The notes: generated by a model not told the origin, from the letters alone. Positions 7,906-14,586 are shown, counted from the stretch's first letter. The stretch: 21,097 nucleotides of DNA from JBDKVA01 sp039679375 (GCA_039679375.1 JBDKVA010000105.1:1-21097), one strand, 5' to 3'. Program-made: numbers and translations.

Positions 7906-8177
7906 CCTTCTTTCCCTCTTTACTGTGCTCGATTGCCGTTGCTTTCAGCGAAACCTTCTTTACTGTTTTCTGGAACAACAGCATCTGGGGGATGCTGCTG
8001 AGTATTGTATTTGTCAGCATACTGATATGGAAAGCGATCCTGTATGTCGTTTTTCTGAGTGAAGTGGCTGGTCTGAAAGGCGGTAGAATGATCGGGGCAT
8101 TTGTCGTTATTGGAGCCATGATTATTGCGTTGGCACTGCTCAACGGATATGTCGAGCTGAAAACACCTATACTGTAA
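7839..8177 (+). pseudogene. membrane-protein C-terminal remnant (about three transmembrane segments)
   Basis: After TGA 7836-7838 one frame is open to TAA 8175-8177. It reads KTPLNTYTQTWGLTFFPSLL, then SIWGMLLSIVFVSILIWKAI and GRMIGAFVVIGAMIIALALL, ending NGYVELKTPIL. There are three hydrophobic stretches separated by polar turns, consistent with the end of a polytopic membrane protein. The family is not recognised. The only ATG-type starts (for example 7992) fall inside a membrane segment, so what is left is a fragment. It overlaps and is fused to the preceding remnant in a different frame, marking a deletion joint near 7850. Confidence 0.4.
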
Positions 8178-8247
8178 GAAGATTCAATTTATTTGAGTAA
8201 TTAAATTACTGTAGGGCTAACTTACCGAAAGGCAAGGGTTAACCTGA

Positions 8248-8271
8248 CGCCAAGGGGATACCAGAGGGGTA
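8248..8271 (+). repeat. 24-bp direct repeat, copy 1
   Basis: The block beginning CGCCAAGGGGATACCAGAGG matches 9607-9630 at 22 of 24 positions; both differences are G/A transitions. Both copies contain a TACC-agag-GGTA-like mini-hairpin. In this copy it is followed by a T-rich run. The element is also bracketed by CTTACC (8221-8226) and GGTAAG (8268-8273). Confidence 0.55.
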
Positions 8272-8381
8272 AGACATTTTTTTTGTACACTCATGGTATG
8301 TAGAGGTAATAATCCTGTTGCAACGTCAGAAACCTTGATAAATAAAGGGGTTGCGGGGGATTATGAGTGGAAGCGTGTTTT

Positions 8382-8414
8382 GACGTGAGTTAATGCCCTC
8401 ACGTCTTTTCTTTT
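8382..8414 (+). terminator. rho-independent terminator
   Basis: A perfect 8-bp stem, GACGTGAG (8382-8389) with CTCACGTC (8398-8405), has an 8-base loop and is followed by TTTTCTTTT. The nearest complete upstream gene ends at 7542, so this terminator either ends the long transcript through the remnants or an unannotated short RNA. Confidence 0.75.
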
Positions 8415-8462
8415 GGTAAAATAGAAACGGGTTTCTTAATTTCACATAAATGATGAAGGAAA

Positions 8463-8609
8463 ATGAAGAATGTAAGGATAATACCTGACGATAAATTAAA
8501 GGGGTCGAAATTGATTCCTTTAGAAATCAAGCCGGTTCAAATGCATTTTTTAATTCTCTCGAATTCGGGGGAATTATTTATAAAATTCTTTACACGAATG
8601 GATATTTAA
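8463..8609 (+). CDS. possible 48-residue protein or gene end
   Basis: ATG 8463 is preceded by GAAGGAAA and the frame runs to TAA 8607-8609. The peptide (MKNVRIIPDDKLKGSKLIPL, then VQMHFLILSNSGELFIKFF) has alternating hydrophobic residues as in beta strands, and looks more like protein than noise. No family is recognised. It could be a short real gene or a remnant that happens to retain a start. The ATPase promoter overlaps its end. Confidence 0.3.
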   Translation: MKNVRIIPDDKLKGSKLIPLEIKPVQMHFLILSNSGELFIKFFTRMDI

Positions 8610-8617
8610 GTTAAAAT
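8589..8617 (+). promoter_or_regulatory. sigma-A type promoter upstream of the ATPase region
   Basis: TTTACA (8589-8594), a 17-base spacer and TAAAAT (8612-8617) closely fit the housekeeping consensus. It points towards the ATPase, whose original start at 8758 is about 130 bases downstream of the expected initiation point. Confidence 0.55.
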
Positions 8618-8845
8618 AAAAGCGAACAGATGTTTGCGACTTGAGGTTTTAAACGCACCAAGAAGACGATGACGGAGTATTTAGGGAGAAAAGACAATGA
8701 GCCGGATTGGTTAAAAATTTGCAAATTCTCTTTTCAAAGCCATTAGAGGTCAATTTCATGAGAGAAGGTGTAATCTATAATATATTTAAGCAGCTTTTTA
8801 TTATCTAAGGAGACAGTAAGTAATCCGAATATTTATCCATATAAT

Positions 8846-9592
8846 GTGTTTGCTGATAAAGTAGAGAAATTATTATTCTTCAGACCAATTACAGTTTTAT
8901 ATGGCAATAATGCGTGTGGAAAATCTACGATGCTGAATATTATGGCAAATAAGTTACAGATTGAAGGACGAGAGTATGCTACCAGCAATCAGTATGGAAT
9001 TATACATTATTTCACAAAATTCGTAGATGAATGCAGTTATACTTTAGGTGAAGATGAAGACGGCAGGCAGATTGGCAGACTTCCTCGGAGAAGCAGGTAT
9101 ATTAAAAGCGAAGATATTTTATATGAAATAAAGAAAATACAACAGGAACAAATTCTAGGTGATGGATACATATATGAGCACATTAGGCGAGGGATGAATA
9201 AGGAACAAATAGAACATTTAAAAAACTCCGATAAGATGAGAAAACAAATGGAATTTTTAAAATTTGCACAGGAAAAGTATTCGAATGGAGAAACTACTCT
9301 GCAAATGTTTGATGATTTTGTTGAATCGGATGCACTTTATTTGTTGGATGAGCCGGAGGTATCCTTGTCGCCGGCAAATCAAACATTATTAGCTGAGAAG
9401 ATAAATGAAATGTCAAGGCTTTTGGGGTGTCAGTTTATTATTTCTACGCATTCACCATTTATGCTAGGGACATTAAATGCAAAAATTTATAATCTTGATT
9501 CAAGGGAATTAGAGGTGACAAAATGGACGGATCTTGAGAATGTGAGGTATTTCTATGATTTTTTTGAGAGGCATAAGAATGAGTTTAAATAA
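8846..9592 (+). CDS. AAA family (ABC-type) ATPase, 5' end frameshifted
   Basis: A small soluble ATPase. YGNNACGKSTML is the Walker A loop, YSNGETTLQMF the ABC signature, DALYLLDEPEVSLSPANQ the Walker B and D-loop region, and CQFIISTHSPFML the H-loop. All key residues for ATP hydrolysis are present and the C-terminus (FYDFFERHKNEFK) looks complete. The 249-codon frame begins at GTG 8846 without a ribosome site. The natural start is probably ATG 8758 (AGAGGT just upstream), which encodes MREGVIYNIFKQLFII to 8805. An extra T at 8806 then shifts out of the frame that continues KETVSNPNIYPYNVF into this ORF. So unless ribosomes slip there, only an N-truncated protein is made. The family is a stand-alone relative of SMC/RecF-like AAA_21 ATPases; its substrate is unknown and no partner gene is adjacent. 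Confidence 0.7.
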   Translation: MFADKVEKLLFFRPITVLYGNNACGKSTMLNIMANKLQIEGREYATSNQYGIIHYFTKFVDECSYTLGEDEDGRQIGRLPRRSRYIKSEDILYEIKKIQQEQILGDGYIYEHIRRGMNKEQIEHLKNSDKMRKQMEFLKFAQEKYSNGETTLQMFDDFVESDALYLLDEPEVSLSPANQTLLAEKINEMSRLLGCQFIISTHSPFMLGTLNAKIYNLDSRELEVTKWTDLENVRYFYDFFERHKNEFK

Positions 9593-9603
9593 CAAAAATA
9601 ATT

Positions 9604-9705
9604 TGCCGCCAAGGGGGTACCAGAGGAGTACCAAGTACGCCTTTTGGCCTTGCTATTGGGCTTGAAGATAATGTTGCAAAAGTAATCATCAAGGAACGTG
9701 ATTGA
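9604..9705 (+). pseudogene. short C-terminal remnant ending in VIIKERD
   Basis: The frame through the second 24-bp repeat copy reads TRGVPSTPFGLAIGLEDNVA and ends KVIIKERD at TGA 9703-9705. It has the feel of a true protein end but no start is present. It lies between the ATPase stop and the VanZ remnant. Family not recognised; low confidence. Confidence 0.25.
9607..9630 (+). repeat. 24-bp direct repeat, copy 2
   Basis: Matches 8248-8271 at 22 of 24 bases. This copy forms GGTAC-cagagga-GTACC, a 5-bp hairpin. The two copies flank the ATPase gene at a distance of about 1.36 kb. Confidence 0.55.
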
Positions 9706-9942
9706 TATGGAAAATTTGAAATAATACAGTTTATTTTCGCAATCGGCAGAGCTGACATCACTGACGTGCTTAGTAACACGCTCGGAGGGATAATCGGGAT
9801 TGGCATTTATGCCTTGCTGTCCAAGGTTCTGAATGGCAGGGCCAATAAGGTTATCAATGTACTTGCCGCAGTATTCACCATTTTGGCATTATTACTTGTC
9901 GCTTTGCTCTTGGTAAGTCACCGATGGGTGCGTATCAAATAG
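9706..9942 (+). pseudogene. VanZ-family membrane protein, C-terminal remnant
   Basis: After TGA 9703-9705 a frame runs to TAG 9940-9942 and reads FEIIQFIFAIGRADITDVLS followed by NTLGGIIGIGIYALLSKVL and a last hydrophobic segment. I-G-R-x-D-I-T-D-V-x-x-N-T-L-G-G-I-x-G is the signature end of VanZ-like proteins, integral membrane proteins associated with teicoplanin resistance in one case and of unknown role in most. The first two or three transmembrane segments are missing and there is no start codon with a ribosome site, so this is a fragment of about half the family length. Confidence 0.7.
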
Positions 9943-9977
9943 GTATCAGCGACAAAATAAAAAGGAGCGTGGGTGAA

Positions 9978-10395
9978 ATGGGAAATGCCCGAAGTGCGGT
10001 CGTGAGTTCAAAAACACGGAACAAGACCTCTTTTGCGTGAAACCGAACAGCATTGACGAATACATCGCCGCACAAACGGAAGATGTGCGACCTCTGTTGC
10101 AAAGTATCCGCGAAACTATCCGCGTCGCCGCGCCGGAAGCAACAGAGAAAATCTCGTGGCACATGCCGACGTTCTGGCAGGGTGAAAACCTCATCCACTT
10201 CGCGGCGTTCAAAAAACACATCGGCTGTACCCCGGCGGCGAAGCTACGTCCGAATTTGCGGAGCGGCTTGCAGGATATAAGACCAGTAAAGGAGCGATTC
10301 AGCTACCACTTGGCAAGCCGATCGATTATGAACTCATCACCGACATCGTGCGGTGGAGAGTAAAGCGAGAAGCGAAAGGGAGTGACACTTTATGA
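9978..10395 (+). pseudogene. zinc-ribbon plus DUF1801 (YdhG-like) protein, two frameshifts
   Basis: A well-placed start (AAAGGAG at 9961, ATG 9978) leads in its own frame only to a 20-codon peptide. One base later, the next frame reads GKCPKCGREFKNTEQDLFCV, a zinc ribbon, then SIDEYIAAQTEDVRPLLQSI and EKISWHMPTFWQGENLIHFA, the core of DUF1801. After KKHIG (about 10223) sense shifts again, to YPGGEATSEFAERL and then AIQLPLGKPIDYELITDIVR, ending at TGA 10393-10395. Each shift is explained by one missing base, the first in an A-run right after the start. DUF1801 proteins are small and of unknown chemistry, some iron-binding. The end overlaps the next gene as ATGA, so the reading order of the old operon is preserved. 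Confidence 0.75.
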
Positions 10396-10742
10396 CAAAC
10401 GAACGCGTATACAAGATGGCTTTTTCGAGCGTCTACCCGCTGCTCGTCCAAAAGGCAGAGCGCAAAGGACGCACTAAATTCGAGGTTGATGCTGTGATTT
10501 GTTGGCTGACGGGGTATGACGATTCTGGCTTGCAAGCGCAAATTGTGAAGAATATCGATTACAAAACCTTCTTTAGCGAAGCCCCGCAGATAAACCCGAA
10601 CGCCGCCAAAATTTCAGGCGTGATTTGCGGACATCGCGTCGAGGAAATCGAAGACCCGCTCATGCAGAAAATCAGGTGGCTTGACAAACTGGTGGACGAA
10701 TTGGCAAAAGGCAAGCCAATGGAGAAGATTTTGAGGAGTTGA
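10392..10742 (+). CDS. DUF2200 domain-containing protein
   Basis: A 116-residue protein that matches the DUF2200 family over its full length: the opening RVYKMAFSSVYPLLVQKAER, KGRTKFEVDAVICWLTGY in the middle, and the closing DPLMQKIRWLDKLVDELAKG. The gene appears intact. Members are small cytoplasmic proteins of unknown function, often found next to DUF1801 and other small 'housecleaning' genes, as here. The start overlaps the stop of the DUF1801 remnant by 4 bases, suggesting coupled translation originally; without an intact upstream frame its expression may now be weak. Confidence 0.85.
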   Translation: MTNERVYKMAFSSVYPLLVQKAERKGRTKFEVDAVICWLTGYDDSGLQAQIVKNIDYKTFFSEAPQINPNAAKISGVICGHRVEEIEDPLMQKIRWLDKLVDELAKGKPMEKILRS

Positions 10743-10748
10743 GGTCGA

Positions 10749-11006
10749 ATGGCTTATAAACCACGCAAAATGCCCGGCGACAAGAACGCGCCGTGTACTC
10801 GGTCGCTGCTCCAACTAATCGAAGCTCAGGATAAAACGACCGTCTGTAAGTGGTGCTTGGAATTGGCCTTATCGAGCCATGTTGAAACGATAATAATGAT
10901 GACGAAAAAAATAAGATGGTTTAACCATAAGGTGTTGTGGTTTTCGAGCAAAAATCTAACAAAATTTGATTTTTTAAAGGGCAGTGACTTGGTTGAAGAC
11001 TTATAA
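10749..11006 (+). pseudogene. 'putative immunity protein' family, N-terminal fragment
   Basis: ATG 10749 starts 6 bases after the DUF2200 stop. The first 40 codons (MAYKPRKMPGDKNAPCTRSL, then LLQLIEAQDKTTVCKWCLEL) match the start of a family annotated as putative immunity protein (Imm5-like helical proteins of about 170-190 residues). After about base 10870 the frame turns to unrelated, A+T-rich sequence and stops at TAA 11004-11006, so roughly three quarters of the protein is gone. The break at about 10870 marks another deletion or insertion joint. No toxin gene is nearby. Confidence 0.5.
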
Positions 11007-11157
11007 AATGGATTGAATCATGCCAGGATGAGCAAGGACGGTTTAAGGCAACATCGGTTTTTCTGCCGTATAAGGAGTAGGATTTCGGTAATAAAAAGGA
11101 ATCTTCGCCATGGATGACCTATTTGTGCTGTAATATTTGAAACAATGGTATACTTGA
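10997..11157 (+). pseudogene. C-terminal remnant of a squalene-cyclase-like protein
   Basis: The frame after TGA 10994-10996 reads IKWIESCQDEQGRFKATSVF, then LPYKE, a TAG where Trp would fit, DFGNKKESSPWMTYLCCNI, and a stop. A one-base shift at 11137 restores the ending LKQWYT and TGA 11155-11157. The QDEQGRFKATSVF and SPWMTYLCC segments look like the last repeat of the same helical-barrel superfamily as 763-1289, 1286-1906 and 11205-12227. There is no start codon. It thus carries a nonsense change and a frameshift, and lies just before an intact relative. Confidence 0.5.
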
Positions 11158-11204
11158 GATGGACGTTATTTTATCTAAATTCATTGTCTGAAGGAGGAAT
11201 AAAG

Positions 11205-12227
11205 GTGAACGATTGGAAAGACATTCTCAAAGCAGACCCTTCTAATTGGTTGTTGGAAGAGGAGAACCCTTCCGCGCGGTATTTTACGTTAAAGGATATT
11301 TTGGATAAACCCGAACACGATCCAGAAGTGCAAAAAGCAAAACGTGATATCATGCAATCCGGTATTGTACCCGATATTCTTCGGAAACAGCAGGAGCCTG
11401 CATATATTCAAGCCTTTCCCAAATTTTATACAGCCAAATATAAAGGTCTTGTGTGGCAACTGATTGTGCTTGCAGAGATGGGTGCAGATGTCAATTCACA
11501 GATTAAAGAACAATGCGAATATATGCTTAGCAATTCACAGGAAACCGAGGAAGGCGGTTTTGCGGTTAATACGGCAGCGAAGAAGGGCGGCGGCAGAATA
11601 ACCGAGGTCATCCCATGTCTTACCGGAAATATGGTATGGAGCCTGATACATTTTGGCTATCTCGATGACCCAAGGCTGCAAAAGGCTATCGACTGGCTTA
11701 CCCGGTATATGCGCTTTAATGACGGTATTGAGAATAATCCGCAAATCCCGCCATATGACCGTTTAGAAATATGTTGGGGTAAACATACTTGTTTTATGGG
11801 TGTAGTCAAGGCGCTCAAAGGATTAAGTGCAATACCGCGGGAGAAAAGAACAAAGGAAATACAAGATACGATAAACCAGGCTACTGAATTCTTGTTAATC
11901 CATCATATTCATAAATGCAGCCATGACTTAAGTAAAACATCCAAGCCGGGATGGCTTAAATTTAGTTTCCCTTTGATGTACCAGACCGATGTGCTGGAAA
12001 TAGTAGATATTATAACTGAACTTGGTATATCTGACAGCCGTATGAATGATGCCCTAAATATAGTTCTTTCAAAGCAGGATGATATGGGCAGATGGAGAAC
12101 CGAGAACACCTCCAATACTGACAAATTGCTCATTCCAATAGAGCAAAAAGGCGAGCATAGCAAATGGATTACGCTTAAGGCTATAAGAGTGCTGAAAAGA
12201 GCAATATGGTTAAAGAGTTCTAAATAA
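11205..12227 (+). CDS. squalene-cyclase-like alpha/alpha-barrel protein
   Basis: A 340-residue soluble protein starting at GTG 11205, chosen over the in-frame ATG 11145 because GAAGGAGGA lies 8 bases before the GTG and the protein sense (VNDWKDILKADPSNWLLEEE) begins there. It has repeated helix pairs and conserved blocks such as NPSARYFTLKDILDKPEHDP, EVIPCLTGNMVWSLIHFGYL, YDRLEICWGKHTCFMGVVKA and KQDDMGRWRTENTSN, the last a QW-like repeat. Many clostridial relatives are misannotated as nitrogen fixation protein NifH; nothing here resembles that iron protein. The role is unknown. The Cys and His in CWGKHTC could be a metal site or active site. The gene is intact, following a dead relative, and stands alone. 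Confidence 0.7.
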   Translation: MNDWKDILKADPSNWLLEEENPSARYFTLKDILDKPEHDPEVQKAKRDIMQSGIVPDILRKQQEPAYIQAFPKFYTAKYKGLVWQLIVLAEMGADVNSQIKEQCEYMLSNSQETEEGGFAVNTAAKKGGGRITEVIPCLTGNMVWSLIHFGYLDDPRLQKAIDWLTRYMRFNDGIENNPQIPPYDRLEICWGKHTCFMGVVKALKGLSAIPREKRTKEIQDTINQATEFLLIHHIHKCSHDLSKTSKPGWLKFSFPLMYQTDVLEIVDIITELGISDSRMNDALNIVLSKQDDMGRWRTENTSNTDKLLIPIEQKGEHSKWITLKAIRVLKRAIWLKSSK

Positions 12228-12316
12228 GAGTGTAAATTTTTTATGATGAGTTAACGACTGCCGCCGATGGCTACTAACTTCAACGACATCATTATTGTCT
12301 GCTCAAGTGATATAGA

Positions 12317-12471
12317 AATGGTGGTGAAGAGATAGAAGAGATCATTGAAAAGCATCGGATTTTACTGTAAAAAATGCTTTATGGAATGGCATTATAAGGT
12401 ATATAGAAAATCTAGTTCTCGCAATAACACTTTCGTATATGAAATCGGATAAGGAGGTAAAAATTCAATGA
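12317..12471 (+). pseudogene. frameshifted gene end coupled to the next gene
   Basis: One frame reads NGGEEIEEIIEK, and after a one-base shift near 12350 another reads ASDFTVKNALWNGIIRYIEN followed by LVLAITLSYMKSDKEVKIQ, ending at TGA 12469-12471. This stop overlaps the next start as ATGA, the usual spacing of coupled genes, which argues that it is the true end of a lost upstream gene. Family not recognised. Sequence from 12228 to 12316 also has short coding-like pieces (FYDELTTAADGY) but nothing I can assign. Confidence 0.3.
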
Positions 12472-13085
12472 ATAGGAGCAGGTTTGAAAAAGGTTTTGCA
12501 AATGATGCCAGGCAGGTATATTTATTGCTTTTGGAAATAATGGATGATGTAGTTGCTAAGAACATTATTGAAGAATCCAAAGCGCAACTGAAGAACCTCA
12601 TACCGCATATTCCGGATATTGGCGGCAAGAAGAATATGATGTATAAAGATCTGCTTGAATCTGTTAAACTTCTTGCTCTATATAGATCCATGGGTAAATT
12701 TGGGTATCCTCCCGAGGTGACTTTCAAGATTATTTTTAGAACATTTGAGATAAGAATGCAGAAATATCCCAAGTTTGTATTAAAAATATTAGGGAGATTA
12801 CAGTTCACACAAATATTCAGGCGAAAACTTATTAAACTGTCAGAACAATCAAAACAGAAACAATATCCTGAAGATTTTGTATTTGAAATTGTTTCAGGTG
12901 ACGGCAAAAACTTCGACTGGGGAATCGAATTTTCTGAATGTGCTATTTTGAAATTCTTTAAGTCACAAAATGCTGAGGACTTAATGAAATTCATCTGCCC
13001 AAATGACTTTGTGACCAGCAAATATTTTGCCTTGGGACTCCAGAGAAGAATGACGCTTGCAGAAATTTCTTCCTTAACATATTGA
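12468..13085 (+). CDS. L-2-amino-thiazoline-4-carboxylic acid hydrolase family protein
   Basis: A 205-residue protein starting at ATG 12468 with AAGGAGG 8-10 bases upstream. The C-terminal part, FEIVSGDGKNFDWGIEFSEC then AILKFFKSQNAEDLMKFICP and DFVTSKYFALGLQRRMTLAE, matches the ATC hydrolase family (PF14196; the model member opens the thiazoline ring in bacterial L-cysteine production). Most members of this large family in Clostridia have unknown substrates. The usual ending, in which LAEG... leads to a C-D-F-R motif, is absent; the protein stops at ISSLTY. The final codons lie in the promoter and operator of the tetR gene that follows, so the tail may have been replaced. It is probably cytosolic. 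Confidence 0.65.
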   Translation: MNRSRFEKGFANDARQVYLLLLEIMDDVVAKNIIEESKAQLKNLIPHIPDIGGKKNMMYKDLLESVKLLALYRSMGKFGYPPEVTFKIIFRTFEIRMQKYPKFVLKILGRLQFTQIFRRKLIKLSEQSKQKQYPEDFVFEIVSGDGKNFDWGIEFSECAILKFFKSQNAEDLMKFICPNDFVTSKYFALGLQRRMTLAEISSLTY

Positions 13086-13134
13086 CCTGATAGGTAGATA
13101 GGATATATAATACTATTGACCTATTAGGTCAATA
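13080..13134 (+). promoter_or_regulatory. promoter with two copies of a palindromic TetR-type operator
   Basis: TTGACC (13082-13087), an 18-base spacer and TATAAT (13106-13111) form a good sigma-A promoter. A perfect inverted repeat covers 13114-13134: TATTGACCTA, one central base, TAGGTCAATA. An imperfect copy (17 of 21 bases the same) covers 13080-13100 and contains the -35 box. One operator therefore overlaps the -35 element and the other sits at the start of transcription, an arrangement suited to repression. The adjacent TetR is the obvious ligand (inference). Confidence 0.75.
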
Positions 13135-13153
13135 AAGTAAATAAGGTGATATC

Positions 13154-13777
13154 ATGCTTTTAAAAATAGTTGATCTTGAAGAAAAAAGACGGGATGCTAT
13201 CTTAAACGCGGCATTAAAGGAATTTGCCACTAAGGGATTTGACGAAGCGTCGACAAATGTAATTGCAAAAGAATCCGGAATTTCAAAGGGGTTAATGTTC
13301 CATTATGTAAATAGCAAAAAAGACCTTTTTCTATTCCTTTACGATTACTGCGCAGACATAATTAATAAAGAATATTTAGAATTAATGAATTTTAATGAAC
13401 GGGATATTTTTGAAAGACTACGGCAGTCATATCTTCTTCAGCTTGAGTTGCTGCGGAAGTACCCCTGGATTTTCGAATTCAATAAGGTCAGCGCCATCAC
13501 AAAGTCTGAAGAAATCAATAAGGAACTGGAGGAAAGACTGAAAGGGAAACAATTGTTATGCTATGAGACAATGTTTGATTCGATTGATGATTCCAGATTC
13601 AGAGAAGGTCTTGACTTCGAAAGGTGCAAGCAGCTGATTTTTTGGGCGAATGTCGGTTTTACAAATCAGATATTGGAGGATATTCGAAACTCAGAAAACA
13701 ATGAATTGGATTATGACAAGATTATTGCTCGAATAGATGGTTATTTTAATGAACTCAGAAAAATTTTTTATATATAA
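13154..13777 (+). CDS. TetR/AcrR family transcriptional regulator
   Basis: A 207-residue repressor. Residues about 11-58 form the TetR DNA-binding domain: RRDAILNAALKEFATKGFDE is helix 1, and STNVIAKESGISKGLMFHYV holds the helix-turn-helix with the usual K-x-L-F-x-F/Y that follows. The rest is a helical ligand-binding and dimerisation domain of normal length, with many acidic and aromatic residues. ATG 13154 is supported by AAGGTGAT at 13143-13150. Two operator-like palindromes lie 20-74 bases upstream, so it probably represses its own transcription and that of the ferredoxin gene 20 bases downstream. The inducer is unknown. Confidence 0.9.
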   Translation: MLLKIVDLEEKRRDAILNAALKEFATKGFDEASTNVIAKESGISKGLMFHYVNSKKDLFLFLYDYCADIINKEYLELMNFNERDIFERLRQSYLLQLELLRKYPWIFEFNKVSAITKSEEINKELEERLKGKQLLCYETMFDSIDDSRFREGLDFERCKQLIFWANVGFTNQILEDIRNSENNELDYDKIIARIDGYFNELRKIFYI

Positions 13778-13797
13778 AAATTATGGGAAGGGTTTAT

Positions 13798-14586
13798 ATG
13801 GATTTTACAATTTTTTATTTTTCTGCAACAGGCAATTCACTGGAAATTGCCCGTAAAATAGCAAAAGAATTGGGGGATTGCAGCATCAGGCCAATGGCTG
13901 CACATGTACCTGGTGAATCTGTTGGCGGGCCTGGTAAATCTGTTGGTTTTATATTTCCAGTTTTCTATAATGGGCTGCCCAGATTAGTGAAGCGATTTGC
14001 CGAAAGACTTGTCATAAATCCAGGAACCTATTGCTTTGCGGTCGCCAATTCCGGAGGAACCAGGGCGAACCCTTTGGGCATGCTGGAGGATATTCTGTCC
14101 GGAAAAGGGATTCGTTTATCTTATGCGGAAGAGGTTAAGATGCCGGGAAACTACATTGTGGGTCATCAGGCTCCCTCATCTGAAAAGGTTCGGCAAATAT
14201 TGGGAGATGCCACCGTAAAGGTGGATAAAGCCGCCAGAGCGATTGCTGGTGGTGAACGGAAACCGGTGATAAGGAAAGCGGAGTTGTGGAGTAAAATAAC
14301 AAATCGCATTTATCTGTATAAAAATATCAATAAATGGGACGAAGCGTTTTTAACGACCGGCAAATGTACCGGCTGCGGCCTTTGCTCAGAAGTATGTCCG
14401 GTATGCAATATAAAAATGGAAGACCGGCGTCCGGTTTGGCAGCATAATTGTGAGCAATGCCTTGCCTGTATTCACTGGTGTCCATGTGAAGCAATAGAAT
14501 ATGGCAAAAAAACAGTCAGACGCAGGAGGTATCACAATCCCAATATTAAGATTGAAGATATTAAAAGAGGGAGATTTAATCGATGA
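13798..14586 (+). CDS. EFR1 family flavodoxin/ferredoxin fusion protein
   Basis: A 262-residue electron carrier. The N-terminal half is flavodoxin-like: FYFSATGNSLEIARKIAKEL is the FMN phosphate-binding loop and VGFIFPVFYNGLPRLVKRF the next strand and helix. The C-terminal half has two 4Fe-4S clusters of bacterial ferredoxin type: C-x2-C-x2-C-x3-C at residues 190-200 (CTGCGLCSEVCP) and CEQCLACIHWCPCEAIEY. The family is common in strict anaerobes and is thought to pass low-potential electrons. I prefer ATG 13798 because GGGAAGGG lies just upstream; ATG 13783 would add five residues and lacks a ribosome site. It is 20 bases from the tetR stop, so the two form an operon under the operator-bearing promoter. 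Confidence 0.88.
   Translation: MDFTIFYFSATGNSLEIARKIAKELGDCSIRPMAAHVPGESVGGPGKSVGFIFPVFYNGLPRLVKRFAERLVINPGTYCFAVANSGGTRANPLGMLEDILSGKGIRLSYAEEVKMPGNYIVGHQAPSSEKVRQILGDATVKVDKAARAIAGGERKPVIRKAELWSKITNRIYLYKNINKWDEAFLTTGKCTGCGLCSEVCPVCNIKMEDRRPVWQHNCEQCLACIHWCPCEAIEYGKKTVRRRRYHNPNIKIEDIKRGRFNR

Larger units (their letters stand above)
8178..8845 (+). other. mostly non-coding stretch with hairpin, repeat copy, terminator and small ORFs
   Basis: No full-length gene is visible. In order it holds: an imperfect hairpin at 8216-8245 (GGCTAAC pairing with GTTAACC around a GAAA loop); copy 1 of a 24-bp repeat (8248-8271); a frame open from 8248 to TGA 8386-8388 with protein-like ending (SETLINKGVAGDYEWKRVLT) but no start; a terminator (8382-8414); a 48-codon ORF (8463-8609); a good promoter (8589-8617); a 25-codon ORF (8669-8746, MTEYLGRKDN...); and the original start region of the ATPase at 8758. 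It is best read as the debris of one or more insertions plus the control region of the ATPase. Confidence 0.5.

Noticed and set aside
11145..11204. N-terminal extension of the 11205 gene from ATG 11145
   Set aside because: The extension overlaps the previous gene remnant and contains the ribosome site itself; GTG 11205 has correct spacing.
12392..13021. 209-codon minus-strand frame opposite the ATC hydrolase-like gene
   Set aside because: The + strand shows conserved family blocks and a good ribosome site; the minus frame has a Ser/Leu/Phe-rich shadow composition.
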